The notes: generated by a model from the letters alone, not told the origin. Counted from the first letter of the stretch, positions 34,934 to 45,624 are shown. The stretch: 64,000 nt of DNA from Semisulcospira habei (GCA_036245525.1 BTPG01000001.1:182015250-182079249); one strand, 5' to 3'. Program-made: numbers and translations.

Positions 34934-36762
34934 TCTCCGAATCTAAACGCAAACACCTTCAAAACCAAATCCTGGAATCCACCTCTTCCAAAACCCTCTA
35001 CGCCACCATGAACACACTCCTAGGCACTTCTAAAGACTCTCCTCTCCCCAACACACACAGCAAAGAAGAACTCCTGTCTGCTTTGTCTACCTATTTTTCG
35101 GACAAAATCCAAAATCTGCGCGACACACTCGACACCCTGCCTCCTCCGCCTTGCCCTCCCGACCCCACCTTTTCCGGCACTCCCCTCTCGTCCTTCCGCA
35201 CCGTCTCTCAGGATGAAGTCCTCAAGACCATAAAGTCCATGCCCTTCAAAACCTGCGAACTTGACCCCCTCCCAGCTTCTCTCTACCGTGACGGCCTTCC
35301 AAAACTTCTACCCTTCATTACCGACATCATCAACGCATCTCTAGAAAACGGCTCCGTCCCCGATATCTTCAAGTCCGCCATCGTCCGTCCTCTCCTCAAA
35401 AAACACAACCTCGACCCAAACGAACTCAAGAACTATCGCCCAGTCTCCAATCTCTCTTTCCTGTCCAAGCTTCTTGAGAAGGTTGTTCTCAACCAGCTCA
35501 ACCTCCATCTCACCTACAACAACCTCCTTAGTCCATTCCAGTCTGCCTATCGCAAACATCACAGCACTGAAACAGCCCTTCTACATATCTTAAACGAGCT
35601 GCTTCTCTCCACTGACTCTGGCAACATCTCCCTTCTTACACTACTCGATCTCTCTGCCGCCTTTGACACTATAGACCACTCTATCCTCCTCCACTGACTC
35701 CACCACTCCTTCGGCATCACTGACTCTGCTCACTCCTGGTTTCTCTCCTACCTCTCTGACAGACAGCAGTCCGTCACCATCAACGGCGTCTCTTCCAACC
35801 CGGTAACGCTCTCCTGCGGAGTTCCACAGGGATCCGTCCTGGGCCCGGTCCTTTTCACACTCTACACCTCTCCTCTGTCCAACATCATCCAGTCTCACCG
35901 CATACACCACCACCTCTACGCTGACGACTCACAACTGCAAGACAAAGACAAACTCGACAACACTCAGTCACTACTGACTCGCACGGCAGACTGCTACAAA
36001 GACGTGAAAAACTGGATGACAGCAAACAAGCTGAAACTGAACGACGACAAAACGGAAGCCATGCTGGTAGGCACTCGCCAAAAACTCTCCCAGCTCCCTC
36101 CCTCTCTCCACCTTCAACTCGATAGCACCCCCATCTCCCTCTCTGACTCGGCCAAGAACCTCGGCGTCATCCTCGATTCCTCTCTGTCCATGACCAACTT
36201 CGTCTCCGCCACGACCCAGGCATGCTATTTCCACCTTCGCCGCATCAGTCAGATCAGAAAATACCTCACTACCGAAGCTGCCACCAAACTTGCTGTCTCT
36301 CTCATCTTATCTCGCATCGACTATTGCAACTCTCTCCTTTCCGGTCTCCCTCACTCCACCATTTTCACTCTCCAACGCGTCCAGAACAATGCTGCCCGCC
36401 TTGTCCTCAGAAAGAAAAAATCCGACCACATTACACCCCTGCTCAAACTCCTTCACTGGCTCCCCATCCCCCAACGCATCCAATACAAAGTTCTGTCTCT
36501 CTGCTACAAATCCCTGAACAACTGCGCTCCTGCCTATCTCTCCAACTTACTTCACCCATACACACCTTCCCGCTCCCTCCGCTCTGCCTCCGACCCTCTC
36601 CGCCTCCACATCCCTCGCACCAAACTTAACACTTTCGGTCCCCGCTCCTTCTCCGTCTACGGTCCATCCATCTGGAACACTCTCCCACTCTCTCTCCGTC
36701 AGAAACACTCTCTCTCCTCCTTCCAGTCCGCCCTCAGAACTCACCTCTTTCAACAGTTTTAG
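34934..36762 (+). pseudogene. L2-clade reverse transcriptase, one nonsense codon
   Basis: The frame is open from the element's truncated end to 35697, where TGA replaces an expected Trp or Arg codon, then resumes to a stop near 36762. RT motifs in order: KNYRPVSNLSFLSKLLEKVV, AYRKHHSTETALL, LDLSAAFDTIDH (motif A), [13 protein letters not shown] (motif B), HLYADDSQL (motif C, YADD) and KTEAMLVGTRQ. The C-terminal segment RVQNNAARLV...HWLPIPQRIQYK...WNTLPLSLR is characteristic of the L2 group. The endonuclease is absent through 5' truncation. The ATG at 34930 belongs to the target duplication and is not a start. The shift to the second half is 0 in phase terms or a small indel; I did not resolve the interval 35698-36003 base by base. 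Confidence 0.88.
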
Positions 36763-36942
36763 CACTATATCACCGCACTCCCCACCCCAAGCTGACCGTC
36801 ATAATGTATTTCACTGTTTGTGGTACGTGAGTCATTGTCTAAAGCGTGCGCATGCGTGCGCGAGTTGTGAGTGTGCGCTTAGAGTTATAATTATTATAAG
36901 ATAAGCGCATTATAAATACCGTAATTATTATTATTTATTATT
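34934..36942 (+). mobile_element. L2-type LINE, 5'-truncated, with ATGA target duplication
   Basis: About 2.0 kb carrying most of the RT. It ends in TAAGCGCATTATAAATACCG and an ATT/TTA tail. ATGA flanks it (34930-34933 and 36943-36946). Joining the flanks restores ACAGATGACTGACC, the same sequence found in the duplicated exon end at 34620-34640. The right boundary is one base beyond position +6 of the donor of exon 36952-37080. Confidence 0.9.
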
Positions 36943-36951
36943 ATGACTGAC

Positions 36952-37080
36952 CAGAAAGAAGGCGATCATGTCCTTGGTCTGTCCACATGTCTGGCACCTG
37001 TCCTTGCCTGCCACAATGCGATGGTTGTCAACGATAGCAGTCACGCCCTCTGGCTTGGGTTTGTCTGCTTTACAAACCAC
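36952..37080 (-). CDS. Host gene, internal exon 5 of those found (43 codons)
   Basis: Minus strand. The acceptor is TTATTTACAG, preceded by an ATT-rich tract, and the donor is TTTCTG followed by GTCAGT. Phase 0 in and out. The peptide starts VVCKADKPKPEGVTAIVDN and contains CQTCGQTKDM. The CxxC pair plus the upstream Cys could bind metal or form disulphides; this is inference. An L2 insertion lies directly after the donor. A partial copy of this exon lies about 2.3 kb downstream in the gene's sense (34629-34676). Confidence 0.75.
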
Positions 37081-37084
37081 CTGT

Positions 37085-37085
37085 A

Positions 37086-37119
<34 letters not shown>

Positions 37120-37120
37120 T
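37085..37120. repeat. (TAA)n microsatellite
   Basis: About twelve TAA units starting a few bases from the acceptor of exon 36952-37080; the (TTA)n on the gene's sense strand forms part of the acceptor's upstream tract. Confidence 0.9.
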
Positions 37121-37589
37121 ATTGTAATTTCATAAATATTCGACCGGCCTAAATATTTTACCACAAGCTGTTTTTGATGATTTTTCAGCAAAATAAAAAC
37201 TTGTGAATATTTGACCAGCACTAAAAAAATCATGCCCTAAATAATCGACCACAGCCTGGTAAAACATATGTGACATAAACGTTTCTCAAAGTCACGGAGT
37301 TTATAAGAATAACAAGAAAAAAAAACCAGTGGAGGCAAATTTTGCGTATTTACAGTAACACAACCTATGTTTCTACCTAAGCTGACGCCACGTGGAAAAC
37401 CATTGTATTGAAATGCCCAACATCGTGCAAGAGGCATAGACGATTAAATGCTCCCACAAGGTGAGGGTGCTCATGAGGATTTATGACTTGCTGGCTCAAT
37501 TTATCTCTAGTGCTTATGTTTATGTAAAATGCTTTGTGTGCTTGATTACCCCATGTATATAGACATGTGGATTTCATTTTCTATCGCTT

Positions 37590-37795
37590 TTCGTGTCAGG
37601 GTACACAATCCGTGCAGATCTCAGTCTCAGCAAACTGTGTACTGAGTATATATGTTTTAATTGATGTCTATCTGACTTGTAATGCTGGCTGGTGTTAGTG
37701 CCAAGGATACGTGGGTTTGTTTGCTGTATGTGTCAGGGTACACAATCCGTACAGATCTCAGTCGCAGCAAACTGTGTTCAGAGTATATATGTCTA
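37590..37795. repeat. Tandem copies of a dispersed repeat of about 140 bp
   Basis: Two copies of GTCAGGGTACACAATCCGT followed by CAGATCTCAGTC..AGCAAACTGTGT start near 37597 and 37731. The intervening segment contains CTGACTTGTAATGCTGGCTG and GTTAGTGCCAAGGATACGTG. A third copy lies at about 39692-39870 beside a second piece of the 12-bp array, so a larger block was duplicated. Confidence 0.8.
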
Positions 37796-38006
37796 AACTC
37801 ATTCAACCCTGACGCACTACAGCTGGAGATGGGTCGACCATGATAATTCAAGGGTAGTGCCAGATTAGCTTGGTGCCTGTTGGCACCAGCTAATCTGGCA
37901 CTACCCTTGAATTATCATGGTCGATCCATCTCCTGCAACAGGTGCACAGTCATTAGATGACGCCTCCAAAATTTGGGAAATACGTGCGTCGGGCTGAATG
38001 AGTTAA
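37793..38006. mobile_element. TTAA fold-back element, type A, copy 7
   Basis: Left end CTAAACTCATTCAACCC, right end GGGCTGAATGAGTTAA (TTAA at 38003-38006). Inner arms around 37845-37930 are nearly perfect complements with a small loop at TTGGTGCCTGTTGGCACC. It shares its right TTAA with the type-B element next to it. Confidence 0.82.
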
Positions 38007-38217
38007 CCCAATACATCCTGACACCAATTTTTAACAAAAACGCTTATTGTCCTATGAAGGCTACCTTACAGATTGGGAGACATATCAGTCATGTTAGTTC
38101 AAGGGTGGGGCCAGAATAGCTTGGCACCTGAGGCGCCAAGCTATTCTGGCACCACCCTTCAACTATCATAGTCAAATGTATTTCAAGCAATGGGTGTATC
38201 AAAATGAAAAGGGTTAA
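38003..38217. mobile_element. TTAA fold-back element, type B, copy 3
   Basis: 215 bp bounded by TTAA at 38003-38006 and 38214-38217. Inner arms are GTTCAAGGGTGGGGCCAGA...AGCTTGG and the complement CCAAGCTATTCTGGCACCAC. The outer regions are more diverged than in the other type-B copies. Confidence 0.75.
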
Positions 38218-38385
38218 TTGGTACCTATCTTGGTACCTATCTTGGTACCTATCTTGGTATATATCTTGGTACCTATCTTGGTACCTATCTTGGTATCTAT
38301 CTTGGTACCTATCTTGGTACCTATCTTGGTACCTATCTTGGTATCTATCTTGGTACATATCTTGGTATCTATCTTGGTACTGTAA
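38218..38385. repeat. 12-bp minisatellite (TATCTTGGTACC)n
   Basis: About 14 units, most carrying a GGTACC (KpnI-type) palindrome; some read TATC, TATA or CATA instead. It begins immediately after the TTAA of the adjoining fold-back. A short outlying piece (3 units) is at 39670-39703. Both strands give YLSW or DRYQ repeat ORFs that are not genes. Confidence 0.92.
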
Positions 38386-39136
38386 CCGGACTGACTGGGT
38401 GTAGGCGACTTAAATAGTTTATCAGATAGACAAAAAAACACTGCCCATCTAATACAGTACTCAAGTGCCTACAGAGTTTAAGTCCGCATCCCTTTTGTGG
38501 TCTAGGGAAGGGCTGGAGATTGCAGTGGAGAGTAGATAAATCTACTCTAGTCTCGCATGCGCACAACTGAAATCCGTCAGTGTTTATTTGCCTCGCGTTG
38601 TGTTCAATAGTCAAAGTTGCTTGCGCAATGGACTGACCACAGTATCCAGAAAAACCCTATTTTGACTGGACTTGGTGTTTGTTGTTATCGTTCCTACCAG
38701 GCTGAGCTGCTAACGTGCGCTCGCACGATCAGTCATACCGTCACACATGCACGGACGTACACACACACAAACTTCTCGCACGTACACACGCACAGTCTCA
38801 GTCTTGCTCTCATTCTAGCTGAGCATCATAAGATGGAAGTAAGGTTCCAAGATTTATTTACACCAGAAAAGCATTCATGATGAAACAACACAATCAAAAT
38901 TAGTGAAACCAGTGCAAGTGCCAATAACCTTAAACACACATAGGCATAACACCTATACCTTCGATTACGACACTTAGCAGACCTATCTCCTATGACTAAC
39001 ACCTATAACGTTGAATACGATTCCTAGCGAACCTAACTCCTATACGCACTTACCAATAAAATCTACGCGCAATCCTAACACAGCCTAAGCACTATTTAGG
39101 TGAATTAGAACTGAACTAAAACGCTACTGTCCTATG
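38386..39136. other. Intron sequence, no gene recognised
   Basis: Contains a CA/AC-rich stretch near 38740-38790 and a weak run of CACCTATACC/CCTAACACC-like words at 38935-39075 resembling a very diverged tandem repeat. Otherwise nothing is recognised. Confidence 0.45.
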
Positions 39137-39445
39137 GGGTAGGCCGGGGTGGTTGAGGAGATCATTGTTCACAATCGCCTCGTGGGGTAGGGTCGGGGTG
39201 GTTGAGGAGATCATTGTTCACAATCGCCTCGTGGGGTAGGGTCGGGGTGTTGAGGAGATCATTGTTCACAATCGCCTCGTGGGTTAGGGCCGGGAAATGT
39301 AGGAGATCATTGTTCACAATCGCCTATGGGGTAGGGCCGGGAAATGTAGGAGATCATTGTTCACAATCGCCTACGGGGGAAGAGGGAGGGGAGTGTGAGA
39401 AATCACTGTTCGCAATCGCTCACAGGGGGGGAGGGGTGGTGAGCA
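39137..39445. repeat. Minisatellite of about 49 bp, 6 copies
   Basis: Units contain GAGATCATTGTTCACAATCG and CCTCGTGGGGTAGGGTCGGG, diverging toward the right (GAGAAATCACTGTTCGCAAT). G-rich runs in each unit could form quadruplex-like structure; this is inference. Confidence 0.88.
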
Positions 39446-39691
39446 TTGTTCACACTCACCCCGAGACTGAGAATCGGCCGCTTTATATAGGCTCCCAGCC
39501 TCTGGGTCCGGAAACTACGTCACAGCTTCGCGCGTGTAGTCCGCTACACACCAACTAGCTAAGTCAGCAAAATTCTCGCTCACAGTGCGCCAAGCGTGCA
39601 CTAAACCACTGAACTCTGACTCGCTGGTAGTAACTAGTGATAGCATTAGCAGAGGGCTCCTCTGCTACAGTACCTATCTTGGTACCTATCT

Positions 39692-39870
39692 TGGTACCTA
39701 TCTGACTTGTGATGCTGGCAGTGTTAGTGCCAAGGACACGTGGGTTTGTTTGCTTTATGTGTCAGGGTACATAATCCGTACAGATCTCAGTCTGAGCAAA
39801 CTGTGTACAGAGCATATAATGTGTCTTGGTATTTATCCAACTTGTGATGCTCACCCGTGTTAGTGCCAAG
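39692..39870. repeat. Third copy of the dispersed repeat of about 140 bp
   Basis: Contains CTGACTTGTGATGCTGGCAG, GTTAGTGCCAAGGACACGTG and GTCAGGGTACATAATCCGTA, matching 37664-37795. It follows three 12-bp TATCTTGGTACC units, mirroring the left-hand locus. Confidence 0.75.
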
Positions 39871-40145
39871 GCTACGTGTTTTGTTTCACAACTGCGTGGT
39901 TTGACGCGAGAAACTGAAGAGTAATGTGTCACACGTTACATCACAAAGCGAGAGTGTGGTGATCGACGGGGATACACCAAGCACCCACTGTGGTCTTACA
40001 ACCATGTTCTAAGCACCGAGTCGCAGTCCTGATTCTCAATGGCACAGTGGATGCTCAGGATGAAAATCTTAAAATTAGGTCAGATTCACAGTGATCGGTG
40101 ACACATAGTCCCTTACACCTCATGTCAACGGCAGGTAATTGAGCT
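39871..40145. other. Intron sequence, nothing recognised
   Basis: No repeat, exon or element could be identified here. A short GTGATCG/TGATCGGTG pair is not significant. Confidence 0.4.
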
Positions 40146-41036
40146 CAACATAACATGTAGCCAGTGAGACATAGAGAACTCAACATAACATGTATCTAGT
40201 GAAGTATAGAGAGCTCAACATAACATGTATCTAGTGAGACATAGAGAGCTCAACATGTAGCCAGCGAGACATAGAGAGCTCAACATAACATGTATCTAGT
40301 GAGACATAGAGAGCTCAACATAACATGTAGCCAGCGAGATACAGAGAGCTCAACATAAATTGTAGCGAGTGAGACATAGAGGGCTCAACATAACATGTAG
40401 CCAGCGAGACATAGAGGGCTCAACATAACATGTATCTAGTGAAGCATAGAGAGCTCAACATAACATGTAGCCAGTGAGACAAAGAGGGCTCAACATAACA
40501 TGTAGCCAGTGAGACATAGAGAGCTCAACATAACATGTAGCCAGCGATACATAGAGAGCTCAACATAACATGTAGCCAGTGAGACATAGCTCAACATAAC
40601 ATGTAGCCAGCGAGACATAGAGGGCTCAACATAACATGTAGCCAGCGAGACAGAGGGCTCAACATAACATGTAGCCAGTGAGACACAGAGGGCTCAACAT
40701 AACATGTAGCCAGTGAGACATAGAGAGGTCAACATAACACGTAGCCAGTGAGACATAGAGAGCTCAACATAACATGTAGCCAGTGAGACATAGAGGGCTC
40801 AACATAACATGTAGCCAGTGAGACATAGAGAGCTCAACATAACATGTAGCCAGCGAGACATAGAGGGCTCAACATAATATGTAGCCAGAGAGACATAGAG
40901 GGCTCAACATAACATGTAGCCAGTGAGATATAGAGAACTCAACATAACATGTAGCCAGCGAGACATAGAGGGCTCAACATAACATGTATCTAGTGAAGCA
41001 TAGAGAGCTCAACATAACATGTACAGTAGCCAGTGA

Positions 41037-41403
41037 TTGATTGATTGTACATTGCTTAACGTCCCGACACTAACAAGGCTTTCTCAGGACGTGCCTGCAC
41101 TGCTTGTGAAAAAAAAAACAACAACAGAACATTGAATGTACGTCGCCAGCCGGTCAAATACGTTAAATAAACCTAACACATGGGACCATTTAGCAACACA
41201 CATCCAATATCAAGAGCTACAGGCAGTGCAGACAGTAGGGAGAGTTTTTAAAAGGCAAATACAGGTGAATGGACAAAGGGTAGACAGAAACACATGCCCC
41301 AGAATAGAGAGAAAAACCCACCCTGTGGGGCTGACCAGGGTGACCCTGAGAACTAAAAAATACCTAACCCCACCCAAGTCCCCCAGGGCAGACCCGGGTG
41401 GGG
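41037..41403. mobile_element. SINE-like insertion, copy 1, with 15-bp target duplication
   Basis: A 367-bp insertion beginning TTGATTGATTGTACATTGCT and ending GACCCGGGTGGGG. It is flanked by TACAGTAGCCAGTGA on both sides (41022-41036 and 41404-41418). It contains an A-run (about 41109-41118) internally. Long target duplications imply LINE-driven insertion. I could not identify clear A and B boxes, so its source RNA is unknown. Confidence 0.75.
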
Positions 41404-41908
41404 TACAGTAGCCAGTGAGACATAGAGAGCTCAACATAACATGTAGCCAGCGAGACATAGAGGGCTCAACATAACATGTAGCCAGTGAGACATAGAGGGC
41501 TCAACATAACATGTAGCCAGTGAGACATAGAGGGCTCAACATAACATGTAGCCAGTGAGACATAGAGAGCTCAACATAACATGTAGCCAGCGAGACATAG
41601 AGAGCTCAACATAACATGTATCTATTGAAGCATAGAGAGCTGAACATAACATGTAGCTAGTGAGACATAGAGGGCTCAACATAACATGTAGCCAGCGAGA
41701 CATAGAGGGCTCAACATAACATGTATCTAGTGAAGCATAGAGAGCTCAACATAACATGTAGCCAGTGAGACACAGAGAGCTCAACATAACATGTAGCCAG
41801 CGAGACATAGAGGGCTCAACATAACATGTATCTAGTGAAGCATAGAGAGCTCAACATAACATGTAGCCAGTGAGACATAGAGGGCTCAACATAACATGTA
41901 GCCAGCGA

Positions 41909-42288
41909 TTGGATTGTACATTGCTTAACGTCCCGACAGCAACAAGGCTTTCTCAGGATGTGCCTGCACTGCTTGTGAAAAAAAAATAAACAGAACATTG
42001 AATGTATGTCGCCAGCCGGTCAAATACATTAAAAAAAACCTAACACATGGGGCCTAAATAAAGCTAAGACCATTTAGCAACACACATCCAATATCAAGCG
42101 CTACAGGCAGTGCAGACAGTAGGGAGATTTTTTAAAAAGGCAAAAGGTGAATGGACCTCGGGTAGACAGAAACACATGCCCCAGAATAGAGAGAAAAACC
42201 CACCCTGTGAGGCTGAACAGGGTGACCCTGGGAACTAAAAAATACCTAACCCCACCCAAGTCCCCCAGGGCAGACCCGGGTGGGGTCT
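41909..42288. mobile_element. SINE-like insertion, copy 2, with 13-bp target duplication
   Basis: A 380-bp insertion closely related to the one about 870 bp to the left. It is flanked by ATGTAGCCAGCGA (41896-41908 and 42289-42301). Small indels (a GGCCTAAATAAAGCTAAGA insertion and differing A-runs) and a different target show an independent insertion, not array duplication. Confidence 0.75.
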
Positions 42289-42685
42289 ATGTAGCCAGCG
42301 AGACACAGAGAGAGCTCAACATAACATGTAGCGAGTGAGACATAGAGGGCTCAACATAACATGTAGCCAGTGAGACATAGAGAGCTCAACATAACATGTA
42401 TCTAGTGAAGCATAGAGAGCTCAACATAACATGTAGCCAGTGAGACATAGAGAGCTCAACATAACATGTAGCCAGCGAGAAATAGAGGGCTCAACATAAC
42501 ATGTAGCCAGCGAGACATAGAGAGCTCAACATAACATGTAGCCAGCGAGACATAGAGGGCTCAACATAACATGTAGCCAGCGAGACATAGAGGGCTCAAC
42601 ATAACATGTATCTAGTGTGACATAGAGAGCTCAACATAACATGTATCTAGTGAGACATAGAGAGCTCAACATGTAGCCAGCGAAA

Positions 42686-43196
42686 CATAGAGCTCCTATG
42701 AGCCCCTGCACTTTACAGAGGCACATGAGACTCTATGATTCATGGAGATGATGGGCATTTCGCCTTTAGACTCTCTATGCCAAGAACTCTAGAGGGGAGT
42801 GGGGGGTGGGGGGTTGCAGGTGAAAATGGGGTCATGGCTGTATCGATTTTCCACAAGGGAAGGGTAGCACATAATGTGATACATGTACTCTATAGCCTCC
42901 TGTGTTTTGCAGATGTTTCAACTCTAACGAAGTAAAATCATGAATGGGTTGATCGGCGTGCCTGTGCAAGAGCCCCAACATTCTGACCACACCACCTCCA
43001 CAGTCAATCAACTTTTTCAAAACTTCTTAATTTTCGAACAAAGCTGAAAAATCAGAAAATTTGCATGTAAAAAGTGGTTGAATATTTAGGGTAATTACGG
43101 TCCCTCTTGCCAGTGGGTGATGTTCTTTGTCCTGTCAGTGAAGGGGTTAATACATGAAGCCTGTCTATAAAAGGTTAAACAATGAATCCCCCTTAC
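42686..43196. other. Intron sequence with hairpin remnant and fold-back terminus motif
   Basis: After the hairpin at about 42685-42737 there is a G-rich stretch (42793-42815) and no gene. CAGTGAAGGGGTTAA at 43136-43150 matches the motif found at the start of several arrays; it lies about 47 bp from the donor of exon 43197-43351. Confidence 0.5.
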
Positions 43197-43351
43197 CTTT
43201 GGCGTGAGGCCGCTGTGCCTAAATTTCTGATCGACAATCAGCTTGTACTTCTCCACACACTGCCACAGCATTCTGACACTTCGCTCGCTCGTAATCTGTG
43301 CATCTTTTTCACTGATGTTCACAGTCTGGGCCTTGAGGAAAACTGATGAAT
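43197..43351 (-). CDS. Host gene, internal exon 4 of those found (51 codons plus 2 nt)
   Basis: Minus strand. The acceptor follows CTTTCTTTCAG and the donor is CCAAAG followed by GTAAGG, both strong. Its first two bases (AT) join the G left by the previous exon to give Asp; it then reads SSVFLKAQTVNISEKDAQ, RMLWQCVEKYKLIVDQKF and RHSGLTPK, ending in phase 0. The middle part has an amphipathic helix-like pattern (ERSVRMLWQCVEKYK). No family is recognised. Confidence 0.78.
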
Positions 43352-43917
43352 CTGAAAGAAAGACGTAATATTGTTGATTATCGTGAAGAAGCATCATTCA
43401 TAGCCCTTTGTGTTTATTCACTGATGTTCATGAGGAAAAGCTAGGAATCTGACAGAAAGAGGTAATACTAATAAATACAGAGAGACAGCATCACTCATAG
43501 CCTTTCGTGTCCATTTCTCTGAGGTGTGCAAACTGTGCCATAAGGGCTAATGGTGAATCTGACAGATAAAACCCTGATGAAAATCTGCAGACAAATACAG
43601 TAAGCTTCCAATGTCACAAAAGGCCAGAAGACCCAAATGCGTTTTGTGGTTATCAATAAACATGTCATAACCATCACCCCAGAGACTGACCATAATGCAC
43701 AGCAGAGGCAGATCCTGGGGGGGGGGGGGGGGGTTCCAGATCCCCCCCCCCTACCAAACTTCTTTAAAATGCTATAACAAAGTCCCTTTTAGGGAAACGT
43801 GGAACACTCCCCCACCTTCCCATTCCCTTGTTAGATATTTTAACCTCCCCCCCCCCCCTTCCCCCCAGAAATGCAACTAGGCATCGGACAATCTGACTGC
43901 AGGGCTGAAATGTCCAA
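43352..43917. other. Intron sequence with homopolymer G/C tracts
   Basis: A tandem-like pair near 43350-43445 (CTGATGTTCA, GAGGAAAACTGATGAATCTG / GAGGAAAAGCTAGGAATCTG) is a partial duplication of the exon 4 acceptor region. A G17 run lies at about 43718-43734, with C runs at 43743-43750, 43847-43857 and 43861-43866. No gene is seen. Confidence 0.6.
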
Positions 43918-44175
43918 TTAATGTAGGTGCCAGTAGGTCAAATGTCCTATTTACCCTTATCATTGGGAATACACCCGTGTGTGAAATAAGTGTGACTAAA
44001 ATAGGTCAAGGGTAGTGTCAGAATAGCTTGGCGCCTCTAGGCCCAAAGCTATTCTGGCTCCACCCTTGAACTAAAGCCATTGGTCTATATCCTTATCTGT
44101 AAGTACTATATAATGTAGCTTGCATATGGCAGTGTACAAATTTGAAGCTTGTAGCCTCAGTATGATATGGGTTAA
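43918..44175. mobile_element. TTAA fold-back element, type B, copy 4 (diverged)
   Basis: Bounded by TTAA (43918-43921 and 44172-44175). Inner arms are GGTCAAGGGTAGTGTCAGAA...AGCTTGG and AAGCTATTCTGGCTCCACCC. The outer regions are heavily diverged, so this may be an older copy or a related subfamily. Confidence 0.65.
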
Positions 44176-44289
44176 GACTGCCTCGAAGCTGCATGCCTGT
44201 GTCTGGTCACTTTCTGTTGTCTTGAACTTCATATTTTACGCAGCACATTAGCATTCTAAGTCTGCACTGCACCACTCAGGAAACACTGT

Positions 44290-44935
44290 CTTTTGTTTTC
44301 TTCCCTATGTTACACGACCAGTCTCTTTAGCGCAAACCGTACCATGTGACCGTGATACAAAAACCCTTGTAGCGACAAATGGCGGACTTCTTGTAGCCCT
44401 CTTTGTGACGCATCTTGGATGCGAGTTTTGTTCTATAAAAGATCACCAAAACGTTCTAAAGCAAAAAGTTACTTGGTGTTTTTTGAAACAAGCACACTCA
44501 GTACTGGAGACGGCAATGTCATGAAATATTTTAAACTACGTCATAAGTCTATTATGTATAAATGTACATTTCTTTGACGTCATTCATGTCTGGCGTGATC
44601 CAGGTCGGAAGATGTCTTCTTGATTTCTTTTACGAAAATAGTGGAGGAATGAAAACAAATACGTTATTGGTAGCAGAGGCTTGCTGCACGGACCCTTGTA
44701 GTCCTGAAGGAGGTCAAAGGAACTACTCTACCCCGAAGGCCTTTTGGCCCTCAGGGTACAATAATTCCTTTGACCTCCCTCAGGCCTACAAGGGTCTGTG
44801 TAGCAAACCACTGCGACCAATAACTTATATTGTCTACCTAATATACTGTTGAGCAAAACAAAATGTGACATCATTCGAGTCATCGAAGACACTGAAGTGT
44901 TCCGATGACTCAAATGATGCTGTATTCCTTTTGCT
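44290..44935 (+). mobile_element. Interspersed repeat with internal palindromes, copy 1
   Basis: Matches 62096-62600 on the opposite strand. Shared landmarks are ACAAATGGCGGACTTCTTGT, CTTTGTGACGCATCTTGGAT, AGATCACCAAAACGTTCTAA, GATCCAGGTCGGAAGATGTC and a palindrome with TGCACGGACCCTTGTAG and CTACAAGGGTCTGTGTAGC. A second palindrome (ATCATTCGAGTCATCGAAGA / TTCCGATGACTCAAATGATG) follows at 44869-44920. No transposase ORF was found. The ORF 44562-44852 is non-coding element sequence. Confidence 0.75.
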
Positions 44936-45107
44936 TGTCAATATTACATTTCTATATGGCGGACATTATGTCCTTTTCATGTTGGCAAACCCAGGACATT
45001 TGACCCATCTGCGGAAAGTCTAGTTGCATCCCTGCCACCCCCCCCCCCCCCACCCCATTGTTTGATGTTTCGGCGAGTTGTGAGAGTCTTCACACATGCG
45101 CCATCTC

Positions 45108-45440
45108 CTGACTGAACTAGTCGGACATCTCATGCCTGAACTAGTCGGACATCTCATGCCTGAACTAGTCGGACATCTCATGACTGAACTAGTCGGACAT
45201 CTCATGACTGAACTAGTCAGACATCTCATGACTAAACAAGTCGGACATCTCATGACTAAACATGTCGGACATCTCATGACTAAACAAGTCGGACATCTCA
45301 TGACTGAACAAGTGGGACATCTCATGACTGAACAAGTGGGACATCTCATGACTGAACTAGTACTACATCTCATGACTGAACTAGTCGAACATCTCATGAC
45401 TAAACTAGTCAGACATCTCATGACTGAACAAGTTGGACAT
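45108..45440. repeat. 24-bp minisatellite, about 14 copies
   Basis: The unit is TGACTGAACTAGTCGGACAT CTCA with variants (ACTAAACAAGTC, GAACAAGTGGG). ACTAGT in each unit is palindromic. It begins near the poly-C tract (about 45040) and ends at a type-C hairpin. Repetitive ORFs on both strands are by-products. Confidence 0.92.
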
Positions 45441-45442
45441 CT

Positions 45443-45550
45443 GCAAATGAGAGGCATAGATTCTCATGAGTTCCTGCATTAGCATTAGCATAGGGTTAGG
45501 GCTGCATCAGCAGGGGCTCATGAGAATCTATGCCTCTTCAATTGCAGATG
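45443..45550. mobile_element. Type-C hairpin
   Basis: GCAAATGAGAGGCATAGATT CTCATGAG on the left, and its complement CTCATGAGAATCTATGCCTC TTCAATTGC on the right, with a loop of about 45 bases including a GCATTAGCATTAGCAT run. It abuts the 24-bp array directly. Confidence 0.7.
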
Positions 45551-45624
45551 ACTGGGGCTAACAGTAAAACTCGACTGACACAGCAGAGACCAACCTCCTG
45601 ACCTGAACTAGGTGAACATCTTAC

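Larger units (their letters stand above)
40146..42685. repeat. 35-bp minisatellite, about 50 copies, with two SINE-like insertions
   Basis: The unit is 35 bp and contains CTCAACATAACATGTAGCCA followed by GTGAGACATAGAG. There are two main sequence types (TAGCCAGTGAGAC and TATCTAGTGAAGC). Some units are shortened. It is split by two related insertions (41037-41403 and 41909-42288). The right end merges into a hairpin (CATAGAGCTCCTATGAGCCC...GAGACTCTATG, about 42685-42737). Confidence 0.95.

Noticed and set aside
44562..44852. 96-codon ORF resembling the one at 62320-61784
   Set aside because: The similarity is due to two copies of a dispersed non-coding repeat; the second ORF only appears longer because it reads on into a host exon.
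45096..45482. 128-codon ORF of MTELVGHL repeats
   Set aside because: Translation of the 24-bp array, open on both strands.
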